Of a stretch of 27,377 nt of DNA, positions 1 to 10,600 are shown piece after piece. Where the stretch lies: NCBI GenBank assembly GCA_000444245.1, contig ATSW01008006.1, forward strand, positions 1-27,377, given 5' to 3'. Position 1 is the stretch's first letter; every line of letters starts with the position of its first letter. The notes under the pieces were generated by a model, which saw only the letters and a list, made by a program, of their open reading frames with translations, was not told where the DNA came from and made no database searches. This DNA is from Botryllus schlosseri. Lineage: Eukaryota; Chordata; Ascidiacea; Stolidobranchia; Styelidae. The translations under genes and the position numbers were made by a program.

Positions 1-23
1 TCAGAGATGTGTATAAGAGACAG
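1..23 (+). other. Tn5 mosaic-end adapter remnant at contig start
   Basis: Positions 5-23 read AGATGTGTATAAGAGACAG, the 19-bp Tn5 mosaic end used in tagmentation (Nextera-type) libraries. It sits at the extreme left of the window, where an untrimmed adapter would be left. The four bases before it are probably artefact too. It is not biology of the organism and marks a likely contig end. I saw no second copy or reverse complement inside the window. Confidence 0.93.
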
Positions 24-918
24 TTGGTGCACAGCGTATTTTTAGACAACCTAACAATTTTATCAGTAGCCAGTGAAATCTAAAAAGTAATCTTTGAACA
101 GCCCTGATCAACATTGTACAGTATCCAGGCTGATTTACGCATCACGCAGAGGTTGTAAATCGATACGCAAATTGACTTATCCACGCGTCCCTTCCGCTGC
201 GATTTTACGCGCACGAGTTGATTTGGAATTCGCGCGGAGATAACGGACTGCATGTTCAAGCTGTCACGGTCATGCAACAGAAGGTTTAGTGCTGTCTGCA
301 CCCGGCGGACGTCATATCGATAGTCGCAGGTCAGCGGGCTTGCGGTAATGCTGCGTGAAATCAATCCGCTCAGATTTCACGACCTCAGAGGGCTTAGTTG
401 TAAAGGTATTTCAAGCTATTCATTGACGGTTGTCGAATTTTCGTGCTGGTAACTATTACGACTACAGCGGCGGATATATCACTATAGTCAGGCACTATTT
501 TTCCCAACTTAACACTACGCAACGTGAAGTATTTCAACTATAACTTCACTATATTATCAACTGAATACATTCATTATAGCAGGTATGCAGCGCAATCGTC
601 TCTGTTTTACTTTAGTTATAAAATAAACGTGAGAATTCGTAAGACTAAGACGGGTACGTATGGACCGCACAATGTTGCAATCAAGGACATCGTCACATAA
701 ACTAATAGCAAGATTCGCACATCATGTCAAGTGTTTTGTGCAGGGCGGCAAATTCCTCATTAGTGTAATTTCCCGAAAAACACCGCATTTTCTACCGTGA
801 TTGCACAGTACGCGCACCAATCAATCTAAAACGCTTCAATTAATTAGATGTACGGTCGCTACCGTGTACGCAAAAGGAAATCCCACTTGGACTCTCATAA
901 AATAACACGTCCCGGAAC
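24..918. other. No gene seen; unannotated AT-rich DNA
   Basis: No supportable exon, RNA gene or complete repeat was found. The only long frame, 94 codons on the minus strand at 80-364, has no recognisable motif. AACAGCCCTG at 97-106 resembles, on the minus strand, the CAGGGCTGTT start common in hAT ends, and it recurs at 13190-13199. No partner end or target-site duplication was found. Confidence 0.5.
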
Positions 919-1298
919 CAAAGTTGGTCAACGTGTTAATTTTCAGCTTTCTCAAATTACATTAGAACTAGAATTACTCGGAATTCGCAAATGCACGGAA
1001 ATTGAACTAAATTCAGAATTGTAAAGAAATACAGCAACAATCAAATTCAGATCACACCGAATCAGAGTTCTAATTCTAGTTGTATTATTTGACTAATTAG
1101 AGCGAAAAGTCGATAATCTAATTTGTGAAATATTTCTTTGCTGCAATTATAATTGTAATCTAATTTGTGAAATGTTGTAGCATTTTCAGAAAAAACAGAA
1201 ATTAGATTAGAATTAAAATTAGATCATAGAAACATTTCAGAATTTAGAATACAATTAAATAACAATCAGAGCTAAATCATCTAGTTGCCCCAGTTTTG
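919..1298 (-). repeat. AT-rich inverted-end repeat family, reverse copy
   Basis: This is a reverse-oriented copy of the family best seen at 3231-3759. It begins CAAAGTTGGTCAAC (compare CAGACTTGGACA at 3231) and ends near CTAGTTGCCCCAG, so the two ends are imperfect inverted repeats. Inside are the family words TTAGATTAGAATTA and GTAGCATTTTCAGAAAAA. A central segment (about 1111-1175) carries TAATCTAATTTGTGAAAT words in the opposite orientation, so the copy is a mosaic. The bases just left of it (CCCGGAAC) resemble those left of the copy at 17498, so the true end may lie slightly further out. No open frame of note is present. It is probably a non-autonomous DNA element of unknown superfamily. 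Confidence 0.55.
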
Positions 1299-3230
1299 TT
1301 TGGTGATTTTCTTGACCTAATCTCTAGTGGCGGGTCACTTTTACGCTTAGCAATGCGATGCTCATGAATCATCGGATAAATGCAAATGTTCTTCCAAATA
1401 ACGATGCCCGTTGGCACAAGCGATTTAAGAAGCATACAGGGAGATCTGTGTAAACCTGGATATAGAGTTGTTGGGCACACTGAATCATCGCACATACCCA
1501 AGAATATAACACTTACTGTATCTCACGCAGTTGAACTTGGTTTCCAAGTATTTCATAGTTCCCGGGCATGGATCGGGAAATATATCGGACGATACTAGGA
1601 ATGAGCATTCCGTTTTATTATCGCACCTGAAATTACAACAAAATTACTATCAAAATGTGAAATATACCTTAGGGTTGTCAGAAGAATAGCTTCATTCACG
1701 CTCAAGGGACTCTATTACACAAAAATTCTATTTACACTGCCGTCTCGTATTGTAGCGTAACGTATTGTAACGTATGCGTTCGTTTACATTGGATTTTGTA
1801 ATTTATTAACTGTAAGGTCCTTCACCTAAAATGTGTTACACGACGACAGAACGTAACTCAGAAGTATGTCGCAGTTATAAATTATACGTGACGTGAGTAC
1901 GTGCATAGTCTGCATACTTAGCATACCTTCCTGCGTCCCTAGGTGCCGGCATGTAAATTGTGTGTTTGATCTATAACGTGGTGTAAGTCTGAGATAGGTT
2001 CTGGTTTGGGGCATCACGGGTGTATATTCACAGTTCACACCCGTATATCACGGGTGGCGCACGGATGCTAATACACATACAGTCTTTTCGAGAGAACTTA
2101 TTTCCTGATTGTACTGTGCCTCTAATTCTCTGTCATTGTCAAAGCCAGTTATACCACACCACAGACCGCAATCATATAATCCCGCCCGATGCTAAAACAA
2201 GGCTTAAAACATTGTCAAGACTTTATACCTTTCAGAAACAATGTCGTAAGCGCCCGCCAACGCGCAGTTAGTGTTCTCAACCAGGTCAGACGAAGCGCTG
2301 CATATGTCTTGAGATCGCCGGCCGTATTCAGCAGATACGATCTAAAATTTACGTTCGATAAATCTCGTCATTAAACTTGACCTGATGATTGTATAATGTA
2401 TATGCAGACCTGGATTACGTCTTGTCCGGGACATCTCATGTGTATCGGATACTTTTCGCATTCCGTCTCAGACCGTACCGGGAAACCGTTCATAGAACTC
2501 GGCTCCTCGTCTGGCCAACCCCACCCTGCCGCTGAAATTAAATTAAAAATTAATTTCGTCAATACCGTCGCCGTTTTCAAAGGCTTAAAAATCGTGGTCA
2601 ACATTCCGTGTACGCACAGCCCAAGAATCGATGGTTTCGTGTCGAAATTTACGATATAAAGCATAGCACAATATCGCACGGAGACTCTCTATGCGTAACT
2701 TGATGGGTAAGTTATAATTTGCGATAATTCGATCACAAATTATAGGCGTGCTGGCTGAATAATTCATGTCTTAACGTACGCAATTCTCAATACTCTGACG
2801 TGGCGAGTATTTTCATTATTATAACACAGGACGGTTGTGTCATCGCGATTACATAGTCGTATGTAATCTAGGGTAGCTTTGGCTGAAGTTAAAAGTCGTG
2901 GGAACACGGGATTACAGAACATGATCAAATTAAAAGGTATCTATCAGCTCTCATTGTTTGAATATACCTTGAGACACGAGATAATAAAAGACCAGGGTTG
3001 TTACGGCGTTTGCCCGGTACTTTATGGGTAATTTCACTAATCTTGGCAAACAATAGAGCTAATATTCTGATAGGCATGCCGCGGTGACTAAAACTAAATG
3101 GAAAACTAGTAAAGACGTTTATAGTATCTTCATTTATAGAAGCGTAGATCAACAGCTTTGCCTGTACCGAGCTACATATCGGTTTTCACAATGTGTCATT
3201 CAGATGATATATGGATTGCCAGCTCTCGAG
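1299..3230. other. No gene seen; both-strand open segment at 2371-2679
   Basis: No repeat family or RNA gene was recognised. The one unusual patch is 2371-2679, where a plus-strand frame of 87 codons and a minus-strand frame of 102 codons overlap in locally GC-richer DNA. Neither product shows a domain I recognise, and I see no convincing splice-site context, so I do not call an exon. A short direct and inverted arrangement of ATCACGGGTG and its complement lies at about 2012-2056. Confidence 0.45.
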
Positions 3231-3759
3231 CAGACTTGGACACTGGATAATTCTAATTGTCCACCTAGAGTCCAAGACTCATTAGAGGGAAATTCCGGTA
3301 ATCTAATTTGTGAAACGTTTCTTTGCTATAATTCCAATTGTAAGCTAATTTGTGAAATGATTCTATGCTCCACTTTTAATTCGAATTTAATTTCTGGTTT
3401 TCGTGAATATGCTANGCGAGAATTGTACAGTNCGAAACGAGCCAAGCTTGCCGCACAGACATATATATTTGCAGAGTCTTATTTGATATGAACTAAATTT
3501 CATTCAATGCCCAAATTTTTGCGATTTCAGTAATTCTAATTCTAATCTAATTGGGAAAAAACTATGTAGCTATTATACTAATTTCAATCTAATTCAGAAT
3601 AAACTGAGTAGCTATAATTCAAATTCTAATATAATTCAGAAAAAAACTGTGTAGTTATAATTCCAATTCTAGTCTAATTTGGAAATAAAGTGTGTAGCTA
3701 TAATTCTAACTCAAATCTAATTTGGAAATGATGAAAATTGTATAGTTGTTCCAAGTCTT
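3231..3759 (+). mobile_element. AT-rich non-autonomous element with inverted ends (reference copy)
   Basis: The left end CAGACTTGGACA and the right end (read inward on the other strand) AAGACTTGGAACAACTA are imperfect inverted repeats, as expected for a cut-and-paste DNA element. Internal landmarks shared with the other copies are TAATCTAATTTGTGAAA with TTTCTTTGCTATAATTCCAA near 3300-3350, and CGAAACGAGCCAAGCTTG near 3435. The right half is a minisatellite (3532-3732). The flanking octamers CTCTCGAG and TGCTCAAG agree at five of eight positions, which could be a decayed target-site duplication or chance. A 135-codon frame overlaps the left part but reads through repeat and ambiguous bases, so it is not a gene. 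Superfamily is unknown. Confidence 0.6.
3532..3732 (+). repeat. ~42-bp minisatellite inside the AT-rich element
   Basis: There are about 4.7 diverged tandem units of 42-43 bp. Each runs from AATTCTAATTCTAATCTAATT through an A-rich stretch to TGTGTAGCTAT. Unit boundaries fall near 3532, 3574, 3616, 3659 and 3702. One to two related units recur at 26030-26100, and reversed single units at 17530-17600 and 24598-24650. The array therefore belongs to the element family and probably expanded within it. Confidence 0.8.
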
Positions 3760-4798
3760 TGCTCAAGTTAGATGATGTTGACAATGCGTGTCAGCGGGAG
3801 GCGATGCCATCACGACCATCGTTAAGTTAGGGTTTAGAAATTAGTGATCTATTGTTATGGGTGATAATTTATTCACGCTAGCTATCTAGAGTCAAGTCAT
3901 GTCCTTCGTAATAAAAGTTCAATGTGTCACTTCATATCGAATTCAGTCCAAAACTAAGTAGCATACGAATGAGAAATGGCCAGTATGAATGTTTGGAAAC
4001 AGACAATCTTACCTTGCACTTTCAAGTGTGAGATGCTGCATAATACATAAAAAAGACATTTCCCGTACGTCCGGAGCATTATCTCTTTTCGATCTTGCCT
4101 TTACGATTGACGCTTCACTGCAGCATTAATATTGATGTCTGGGGGACATCGATACAAATCTTAACGCGAATTCAAAATATGCTATAGGATGATCTGTAAA
4201 ATTCGTGTCACACTTCATTAGATACACCTCTCAGGAACATATGTCAGGTCTCATTGCCGCCTATCGCGATCAGTTAACTGCCGTGCATCCTCCAAAGACC
4301 ACACTGAATATATCGACTGTTAGATCACTTAAACCGCAAACAATAGTACTACCATTTATTAACTAAACATATACGCTCGTTTAGCCAATAAAACACATAN
4401 TACCTGTGAAATTATACTACATATCGGAGCACTGCTTCATATTTGCAACAATACTGCCAAACATCTAAGGCGATAACGACTTCCGCACGTTTGAATGAGC
4501 AAATGAAGTCACTGTTAGTCTAATGGTAATACCTAACTACCGAGCTGCGGCGCAAACACATCCCAAATTTCACGGGTCTAAACTGTGACATTGAAATATA
4601 ATGAGGTATCAAAGACAGGATCAATAACATCCCATTACCGCAAGCCTTCTGGTTCTCAACTAGACGTCCCACGAGCCTCGTCGCTCACAGAAAATTGCCA
4701 ATCGTGTGCTACTATTTACAGAAATTACGCACACAGTAATTAGACAGCCCTAGTGCGAAAAAATTGGATATTTAATTTTGAGGCAGCAAGACTNTCCT
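3760..4798. other. No gene seen
   Basis: No exon-like frame, repeat copy or RNA gene is supported. A TAGTCTAATGG string at 4517-4527 vaguely resembles a tRNA A box, but no B box follows at the right distance. Confidence 0.45.
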
Positions 4799-4894
4799 TT
4801 CAATTGAATAGTATTTTCGTAGTAATAGTATATTCAAAACAATATGAATATACTATTCACTTGTGTATTGAAGTTCTGTACCTCCAAGAAGCTC
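4799..4894 (-). repeat. Fold-back repeat family, truncated reverse copy
   Basis: On the minus strand it begins GAGCTTCTTGGAGGTACAGA, identical over these 20 bases to the copy at 10601. It continues through CTTCAATACACAAGTGAATAG to self-complementary GAATATACTATT words. The central GGCTGACACTCGTCAG segment of the longer copies is missing, as though the middle was lost between the two AT-rich arms. The stretch can pair with itself through GAATAGTATATTC-type words. Confidence 0.7.
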
Positions 4895-5746
4895 ATCAAT
4901 TTCCTTCAATAACTCGAGTTCAACACACACAGTATAGAATATGTGTGTGCTAAAATCGACATGCTACATAACTGATATAGTATGTTTACAATACATACGT
5001 AATCTTGCAAGCCCAGGTTTGGTATGATAGACATTTATATGAAGAGAAAATCTAAAATTCGCGTCTTTTAAAAAGTTAGTTTTTGTAAGAAAGCTCATAG
5101 CACTTTGATACAATTCTTTATAACCTCATTCGATGCAACTTCATTGAATTGATATGGAATACTTGCGCCGCATTGTATTTAAGCAAAACGGTTTCTCTTA
5201 TTGGATAACGATTTTTCTTACAGTCCTGTTGTCAATGCAGAATCGTCATATGTGCAGTTCACCGTTTTGCTTGGCTCAAATTAACCGCTAATCCCGGTTA
5301 ATCCTAAATCTATAAGATAGAATCGACTTTTCTCAATTGATACACGTTCTTGATTTATCAAACCTTTCGCATCTTATTCGGTACGATTGGTCGCCCGAAT
5401 ACCCCGGCATTACGCGCAACGTCTGAAGGACCTTATCTCATTTACGCTTATTAGTGACCGAGGAATAATAGTCGGGGTTGTGGCGTCTTGCAGTCGAACA
5501 TTGACTGGAATTTCACGGATTTTTGACTAGGAATGATAGATTAGTGTCGCTCTGCCGTGATCTCCCGATACACCTTAATATCAGTGACAAATCAGTGAAA
5601 ATACTAGTATAAAAGGTGCATTATCTGACTTCACGGTGTCAACTGACATCCGCATGGTCCGTCCAGTATGTTTACACGTGTTGGGAAGTAACGGCTGTCG
5701 GCATGATATCATATTTCAGAATGGTACAAACTATACTGGCTTTTCA
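4895..5746. other. No gene seen
   Basis: Nothing beyond low-complexity AT-rich DNA was recognised. No open frame here resembles a known protein. Confidence 0.4.
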
Positions 5747-5803
5747 AAATGCGCAACTAGAACTAGAACTAATCCTACAAATCTCAACTAGAACTAGAAC
5801 TAA
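5747..5803 (+). repeat. Short tandem duplication with CAACTAGAACTAGAACTAA
   Basis: The 19-mer CAACTAGAACTAGAACTAA occurs at 5754-5772 and again at 5785-5803, a 31-bp period. The 25 bases at 5747-5771 recur at 7901-7925 with two mismatches. Both sites sit close to the paired fragments at 5884 and 7771, which suggests that the two loci share a longer common ancestor. Confidence 0.7.
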
Positions 5804-5883
5804 CTACCTTTATCAATCTGCGACTACTTAACAACAACACNAACTTACATGATTCAATTTTGAATCAATCAAATTGCATTTGT

Positions 5884-5980
5884 GGTTTGCATAGGAGGGG
5901 TGTCGACTTCCGACCATCAAAACCCACCCCCTGGCTATACGCCCTATTCGTAGTGATGACACCGAGCCAGATATGGCTGC
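5884..5980 (+). repeat. Dispersed fragment A, related to 7771-7855
   Basis: This aligns with the fragment at 7771-7855 through shared blocks: GGAGGGGT, a TTCCG or CTCCG motif, CCCACCC, TGGCTAT, ATGAC and AGCCAG. The CTGGCTA block next to a C-rich run resembles a motif seen at the ends of decayed DNA transposons in many invertebrates, but that link is from memory and unproven. A 161-codon frame starting at 5860 overlaps it and has no recognisable domain. Confidence 0.6.
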
Positions 5981-7292
5981 AAGGACATCACACAACAGAA
6001 CACCGGTATCACGATTCACGCCATAATTCACGCCAGAAGTTAGTTGACCGTCAACTAGCTATGTATTTTGTACGAACTGTCATATATACCATCTATATAC
6101 CACAGACAAGAGGCATCGGATACGATATGTTTCGATACAGCCAAGTTTTTGCAATAGAGATTTGTCTAACTTCAAATGATGCACATTACACAAGCTTAGT
6201 TTTCTCGTACTGCATAATGCATGTGCCAACGCGCACTTTACAAGCTCAACGAAACGTTATCTCGTTAACCTATCAATTCACTGCATCCGATTTGACATTC
6301 CTAATGCGAAATCCGTATTGGTTGGCAAATGTAAACGAACGCTAGCACAACGCAACCGCTACAAATAGATGCAAATCTAAGGTATTGTACTATAAGCTGG
6401 AAAGAAATATTTTACAGACATTGTCATTCAGTCACAGCGACAGTATACCCATGAAGTTTGTCATTGGACAGAACAACGTTCGCACTAGTCCAAGTCGATA
6501 CAGTTGAGCATGAAGTTTTTGATATATTTCGAGTTTGAGCCTGAAACTAATACATACAATAACATTCCCGATAGGCTGATGGTATAACACACAGATATAA
6601 ATATAAGTTAATGACGATACGCCACAAGGCTACATACACTAACGACTAAATATAATGCAGATAACAACATGCTAAGCACACAAAAACTGAACCACGTACG
6701 TAATCATAGAAAAAAAAAACAAGTATCCTGTCTATTTTCAGTCCTACAAATCTCCAAATGCACTATCATTACGTACGCCGCATGACAATATTTCATCAAC
6801 ACGCGGCCTTCTTCACAAGAACAGTCTGGTATGAAATTGCCGCTGAATGTTAATTTGAAAATGGTTCGCCAATCGCCCGCCTACTGAGACGATATGAAAT
6901 CTGCTTCACTTACCAAGTAATCATAAAGCTAACAACATTAACCTCACGGCTACCGCGGCGGAATCTTGTGAAACGACTTGCACGCNNGGCGACATTCGAT
7001 TTACGTTGATTCAGCAGGTTAATGCGGAATTTATACGAAGTAATGTCGCAGAAAACGAAGAATAAACTGACAATATCGCGGTAAGGGAGCTGAATTGTCA
7101 AGCAATTCAATCTCTGGACCATGTAATCAATTGTAAGACCTTATCAAACAGCGTGTTTCATCTGGTGATTCAAGTGTGCAGATAAAAACGGCGTGGAATA
7201 GGCGTGGCCTGTTCGTTAGTGCTGAAGGATCAATGAGCATTGAGCATTTAAAATGTGCGAGATAGTACTCGTGAATATAGTAAATTTAGCAC
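5981..7292. other. No gene seen; one short palindrome
   Basis: An inverted repeat, TAGTTGAC followed by GTCAACTA, lies at about 6040-6058. No exon or RNA gene is supported. The 161-codon frame ending at 6345 looks like a chance open frame. Confidence 0.4.
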
Positions 7293-7372
7293 CAAACAAT
7301 ATAAACAATATAAATTTGGCGACATGAATATATTGTTTGCTGCTATATTGAATTTCTGTACTTTCAAAGATC
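7293..7372 (-). repeat. Fold-back repeat family, diverged reverse copy
   Basis: The minus strand reads AGATCTTTGAAAGTACAGAA, then ATTCAATATAGCAGCAAACA and TATATTCATG. It matches the start of the 10601 and 25352 copies with several mismatches. The right half is replaced by AT-rich TATATTGTTT repeats. This is an old, partial copy. Confidence 0.5.
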
Positions 7373-7469
7373 TAATTTAATGGATGGGCGCGTATACAGG
7401 TGGCACGTTGACACCAGACGTTGACAACTAAAATTAATAATTTTAATAAAATTTAATGAATTTGATGCA

Positions 7470-7632
7470 AGTTACTTTTAATTAAGCTAGAATGATTAAT
7501 TCTAATTTTCTTAAATTATATCGAAATACCGGTAATTTGATTGTAATCTAATTCGTGAAACGTTGATTCCCTCTAGTTCTAGTTCTAATTTAATTCGGAA
7601 AAGCTGTCTGGTTGTCTCTGTCAACAGGACCA
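7470..7632 (+). repeat. AT-rich inverted-end family, partial forward copy
   Basis: It contains CCGGTAATTTGATTGTAATC, a CTAATTCGTGAAACGTTGAT block and CTAGTTCTAGTTCTAATTTA, which align with the left and right thirds of the 3231 element. It ends in TGGTTGTCTCTGTCAACAGG, like the copy ending at 26135 and unlike the 3231 copy. The family may therefore have two subtypes of right end. Confidence 0.5.
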
Positions 7633-7770
7633 CTACTTGTAATAACTAATCACTTTTCAAAATTCACAACTAACCAACTAAAACACAACCAGCTCGATCC
7701 AATTCGGAGGTATACAAGTAATGTTATTTTATCGGAATCGGATCGGCTTTCCACATCAACATCAGTACAA

Positions 7771-7855
7771 GTTTGAAATGGGAGGGGTTTCTACCTCCGG
7801 AATCCACCCGATGGCTATGCCACTGTAAGTCGCTAGAGATGACTCTAAGCCAGCA
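7771..7855 (+). repeat. Dispersed fragment B, related to 5884-5980
   Basis: It shares the ordered blocks GGAGGGGT, CTCCG, CCACCC, TGGCTAT, ATGAC and AGCCAG with fragment A, but with many substitutions. The 25-mer at 7901-7925 downstream also matches DNA near fragment A. No terminal inverted repeats or target-site duplications could be placed. Confidence 0.6.
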
Positions 7856-8343
7856 ATGCAATGGCGAAGTGTTTTCTATTAGATCGGACACTACGTTTGT
7901 AAATGCGCAACTAGAATCAGAACTATATCCATAGTCTGTTAGAGTGTTATACATTCAACTATATTCGTAGTTTCAACAGGTCGGAACACTACCAATCATA
8001 GCGTGATATTTACACGGTACGTAGCTGCGTACACGCACCTCGTTTGTGTTTTGGCAATTGGCGACCGACAGATATTAGCAACGTCTNCAACGGGCCTTAT
8101 TGCGATTGAAACACCATCAGTCTTTCCGCGCGGAATAATCACGCACGGGAGCGTGGGAATGTCATAAGATTTACGGGAATTAATCTTCAAGTCGGAATTA
8201 TTTACAGCCAATGGCGCGCTGCGTAAGTGCGTAAGCTCTCCATCGGTAACACGCGGTACCACGTTATACAACCTCGCAAATAATATACCACTCTACGGTA
8301 AACTCATAGCCGGCGACCAGGGCTATGTCTGTAACCTAGATGT

Positions 8344-8553
8344 ATTTAATGTGGGGTTACCATATTTTGGAATCGGAAAAGGAGGACACCTTTTCACTCG
8401 AATCTACCCACTATCTTAGCTCTAAAAGCTGTAAAGGATGACGAATTGCGAAAAAGAAGCACAGTTAGGCGTCCTCGGAGGACATTTTTAAAAACCTCAA
8501 AAAGGAGAACAAATCCTCGTACAGAAGGACGTAGGTATAACCCTAATTTAATG
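8344..8553. mobile_element. hAT-type MITE, 194 bp, with perfect 8-bp TSD
   Basis: The element runs from 8352 to 8545 and is flanked by ATTTAATG at 8344-8351 and 8546-8553, a perfect 8-bp target-site duplication. The left end TGGGGTTACCATATTTT and the right end read inward, TAGGGTTATACCTACGTCC, are imperfect terminal inverted repeats. An 8-bp duplication with TAGGG/CAGGG-like ends is the hallmark of the hAT superfamily. Inside, GTCCTC/GAGGAC words repeat in both orientations, a common feature of hAT subterminal regions. It is too short to encode a transposase, so it would have moved using an enzyme from elsewhere. The exact duplication suggests a moderately recent insertion. Small frames at 8394-8591 and 8446-8655 are by-products of the element. 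Confidence 0.85.
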
Positions 8554-10600
8554 TATTGGGCCGAGAATTGCACAAGATGTGAACTTATCAAAACCCAGGT
8601 TGGCGGAACTAAAGGCTATAGTCGGACACAGTTTCGAGAGGAAATATCCCATTAGCTTATCCTGCCGACGCGGTAACTATCAGTCAGGGGCGGGCAACAT
8701 ACAGCGCGCGTCGGGAATTGTGAGCGGACCGCAGACAGTTTCCGGTCTCATAATAACGTGGCCCGCGGCCAGGGTCTACTTACGTTTCCGACCATGAACA
8801 TTAACAAGACGAAAGTTGCGTTCCTATCTAACTACTGTTCACGTGGAGCCTTTACTATGGGTTTCTACGTCCGACATGCAGCTATCATTCAAATAACTTG
8901 TTGGTAACTTTGATCGACCAGACAATCACACATGTATCCTTGGCCTCATCAGCTATTGAAGTACATCACCGTACGTTTATAAATTCATTGAACACTGGTC
9001 TCTAAGCTTTAAACTCGAAGTTTACATTAAGTACGATTTATTCCTTGTATAGCTGGAGTGGATAAACACGCGATTAATGTATCGATTCAGGAATCCGCGT
9101 CCGCCAAGTAGAATTTCCCCATATCCGAGCCTCCGAATGGATAACTTGTCCGTCCCAGCTCTTAGCTGCATGATCTGATATTTCTGAGCTACAATGCATC
9201 AAAGAGAATAGCCCCGCCTAATACGCTGCAGCCTCTTTTTGACCCGAAGATCTGTTTTGTTGAACTGTTAATACTGCTAACGTGTCGCATATACCTTCCC
9301 CACCGCTGAACTTGTTGAATTAGCGACAACTAAGTTTTGTCAACAAGCTAGTAATAACCTTACGTGAAGGCACAATGGCGAATCTAACTAATTGCTCAAT
9401 AACTTAACGAGCGGAAGTCATTCCAAAGCGAAGCTATATTCTATCAATTGCTTTTGGTGACATCACAATTTCTGCATAGCATTCTGACCTAACGTCCGAG
9501 GTCAGCACCTTGGCGAGATTATGAAAAACGTTACGAAAGGACACAGAGGTCGAATCGCTGTATAATCGTAACAATGTAACGAAGTTCAAAGCAATGTCGA
9601 TAATGCAGTACCGGTAGTCAGATATATGTATTGTGCGGTAATCCATTATCATCGATACAGTGTGTATATGACATTGGTCAAATCGAACTTGAATCGTCAC
9701 CGATACACCAGACCAGGACAAATAGAAAATAAATTGCTATTCCAGATTCGATTAGAATTAGAATTATCTAGTTGTGAAACTATGAATCCGGACCTTGTCT
9801 GCCTCAGTATTTGCTTAGTTCTTTGTAACAAAGCCAAATCCATGGCCTTTGAGTTACAGCTGCGAGTTAGCGTTTTCAAACATGAACTTTATAAAGAATA
9901 TATTTCGCATCTGCATGACCAGAGAAAACCTTCGCCACTGCATTCGACTTGATCTCACTAGCAAGATGTAAACGTAAAGAATGGCAATTCTCTCACTAGC
10001 TGCGACTAACAGATCATTAAATACAATTCGCTTATTGCTTTTGCTAATACCGTATTTTGTATATAGTTATGCCGTTGTACATTTGTATGGCTGAAGATTG
10101 CTTCATGAAAGTTATACCTACCTAAGCAACTGGACCTTTGCTAAAGATAGTTGAGTGCGACAGTATTGGTCTGGCCGCATCGGAAAAGCTTCTTCCATTT
10201 CATAAGCCCACGCGGTGTAACAACACAGTTCCAATATTTCAAAGCTTCGAGTACCCTCCGAAATTCAACTAGCAAATTCCATCAACCCGCAACCAGTTTA
10301 TTTACCCGCGCGAGTGGTTACAAAGCGCGGCACTTGCGCTCGAAAATTGTTACAAGACAGCTTCGCTCAAATCAACAAATATTCCGTCACGTTCATTCAG
10401 ACGGCAAGTCCTACGATCCAAGGAGTCGAATTACTCACATATATCGCATAATTAATGACTATTTTAGGACGGGCGATGAGCTAATAAGTATTTGGGTTAA
10501 AGCAGCAGAAGATTACTGGAACAGGAATGACTTCACCGCTCATCAGTCGAAAAAGATATTGCTATATTCATTGCCCGTGGTTAACGTATAGTTATTTGAA
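8554..10600. other. No gene seen; 146-codon frame judged chance
   Basis: A scrap of the AT-rich family (CGATTAGAATTAGAATTA) lies at about 9746-9767. The plus-strand frame at 10151-10591 is the second longest in the window, but it has no recognisable motif and no matching splice or start context. It also stops just before a repeat. No RNA gene was seen. Confidence 0.4.

Noticed and set aside
2371-2679. Overlapping plus and minus frames as a possible exon
   Set aside because: Neither translation is recognisable, and being open on both strands is explained by local base composition.
3084-3491. 135-codon open frame, plus strand
   Set aside because: It reads through the AT-rich mobile element and ambiguous bases, so it is not a host gene.
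4517-4590. A-box-like TAGTCTAATGG as a tRNA gene
   Set aside because: There is no B box at the expected distance and no cloverleaf pairing by eye.
5860-6345. 161-codon open frame, plus strand
   Set aside because: It has no recognisable domain and an arbitrary-looking composition, and it overlaps dispersed fragment A. A frame of this size is plausible by chance in 27 kb read in six frames.
8446-8655. Basic, arginine/lysine-rich 69-codon frame
   Set aside because: It lies mostly inside the 194-bp MITE; the basic residues come from AGG/AAG-rich repeat words.
10151-10591. 146-codon open frame, plus strand
   Set aside because: It shows no motif, signal peptide or membrane segment that I can recognise, and nothing around it suggests a gene.
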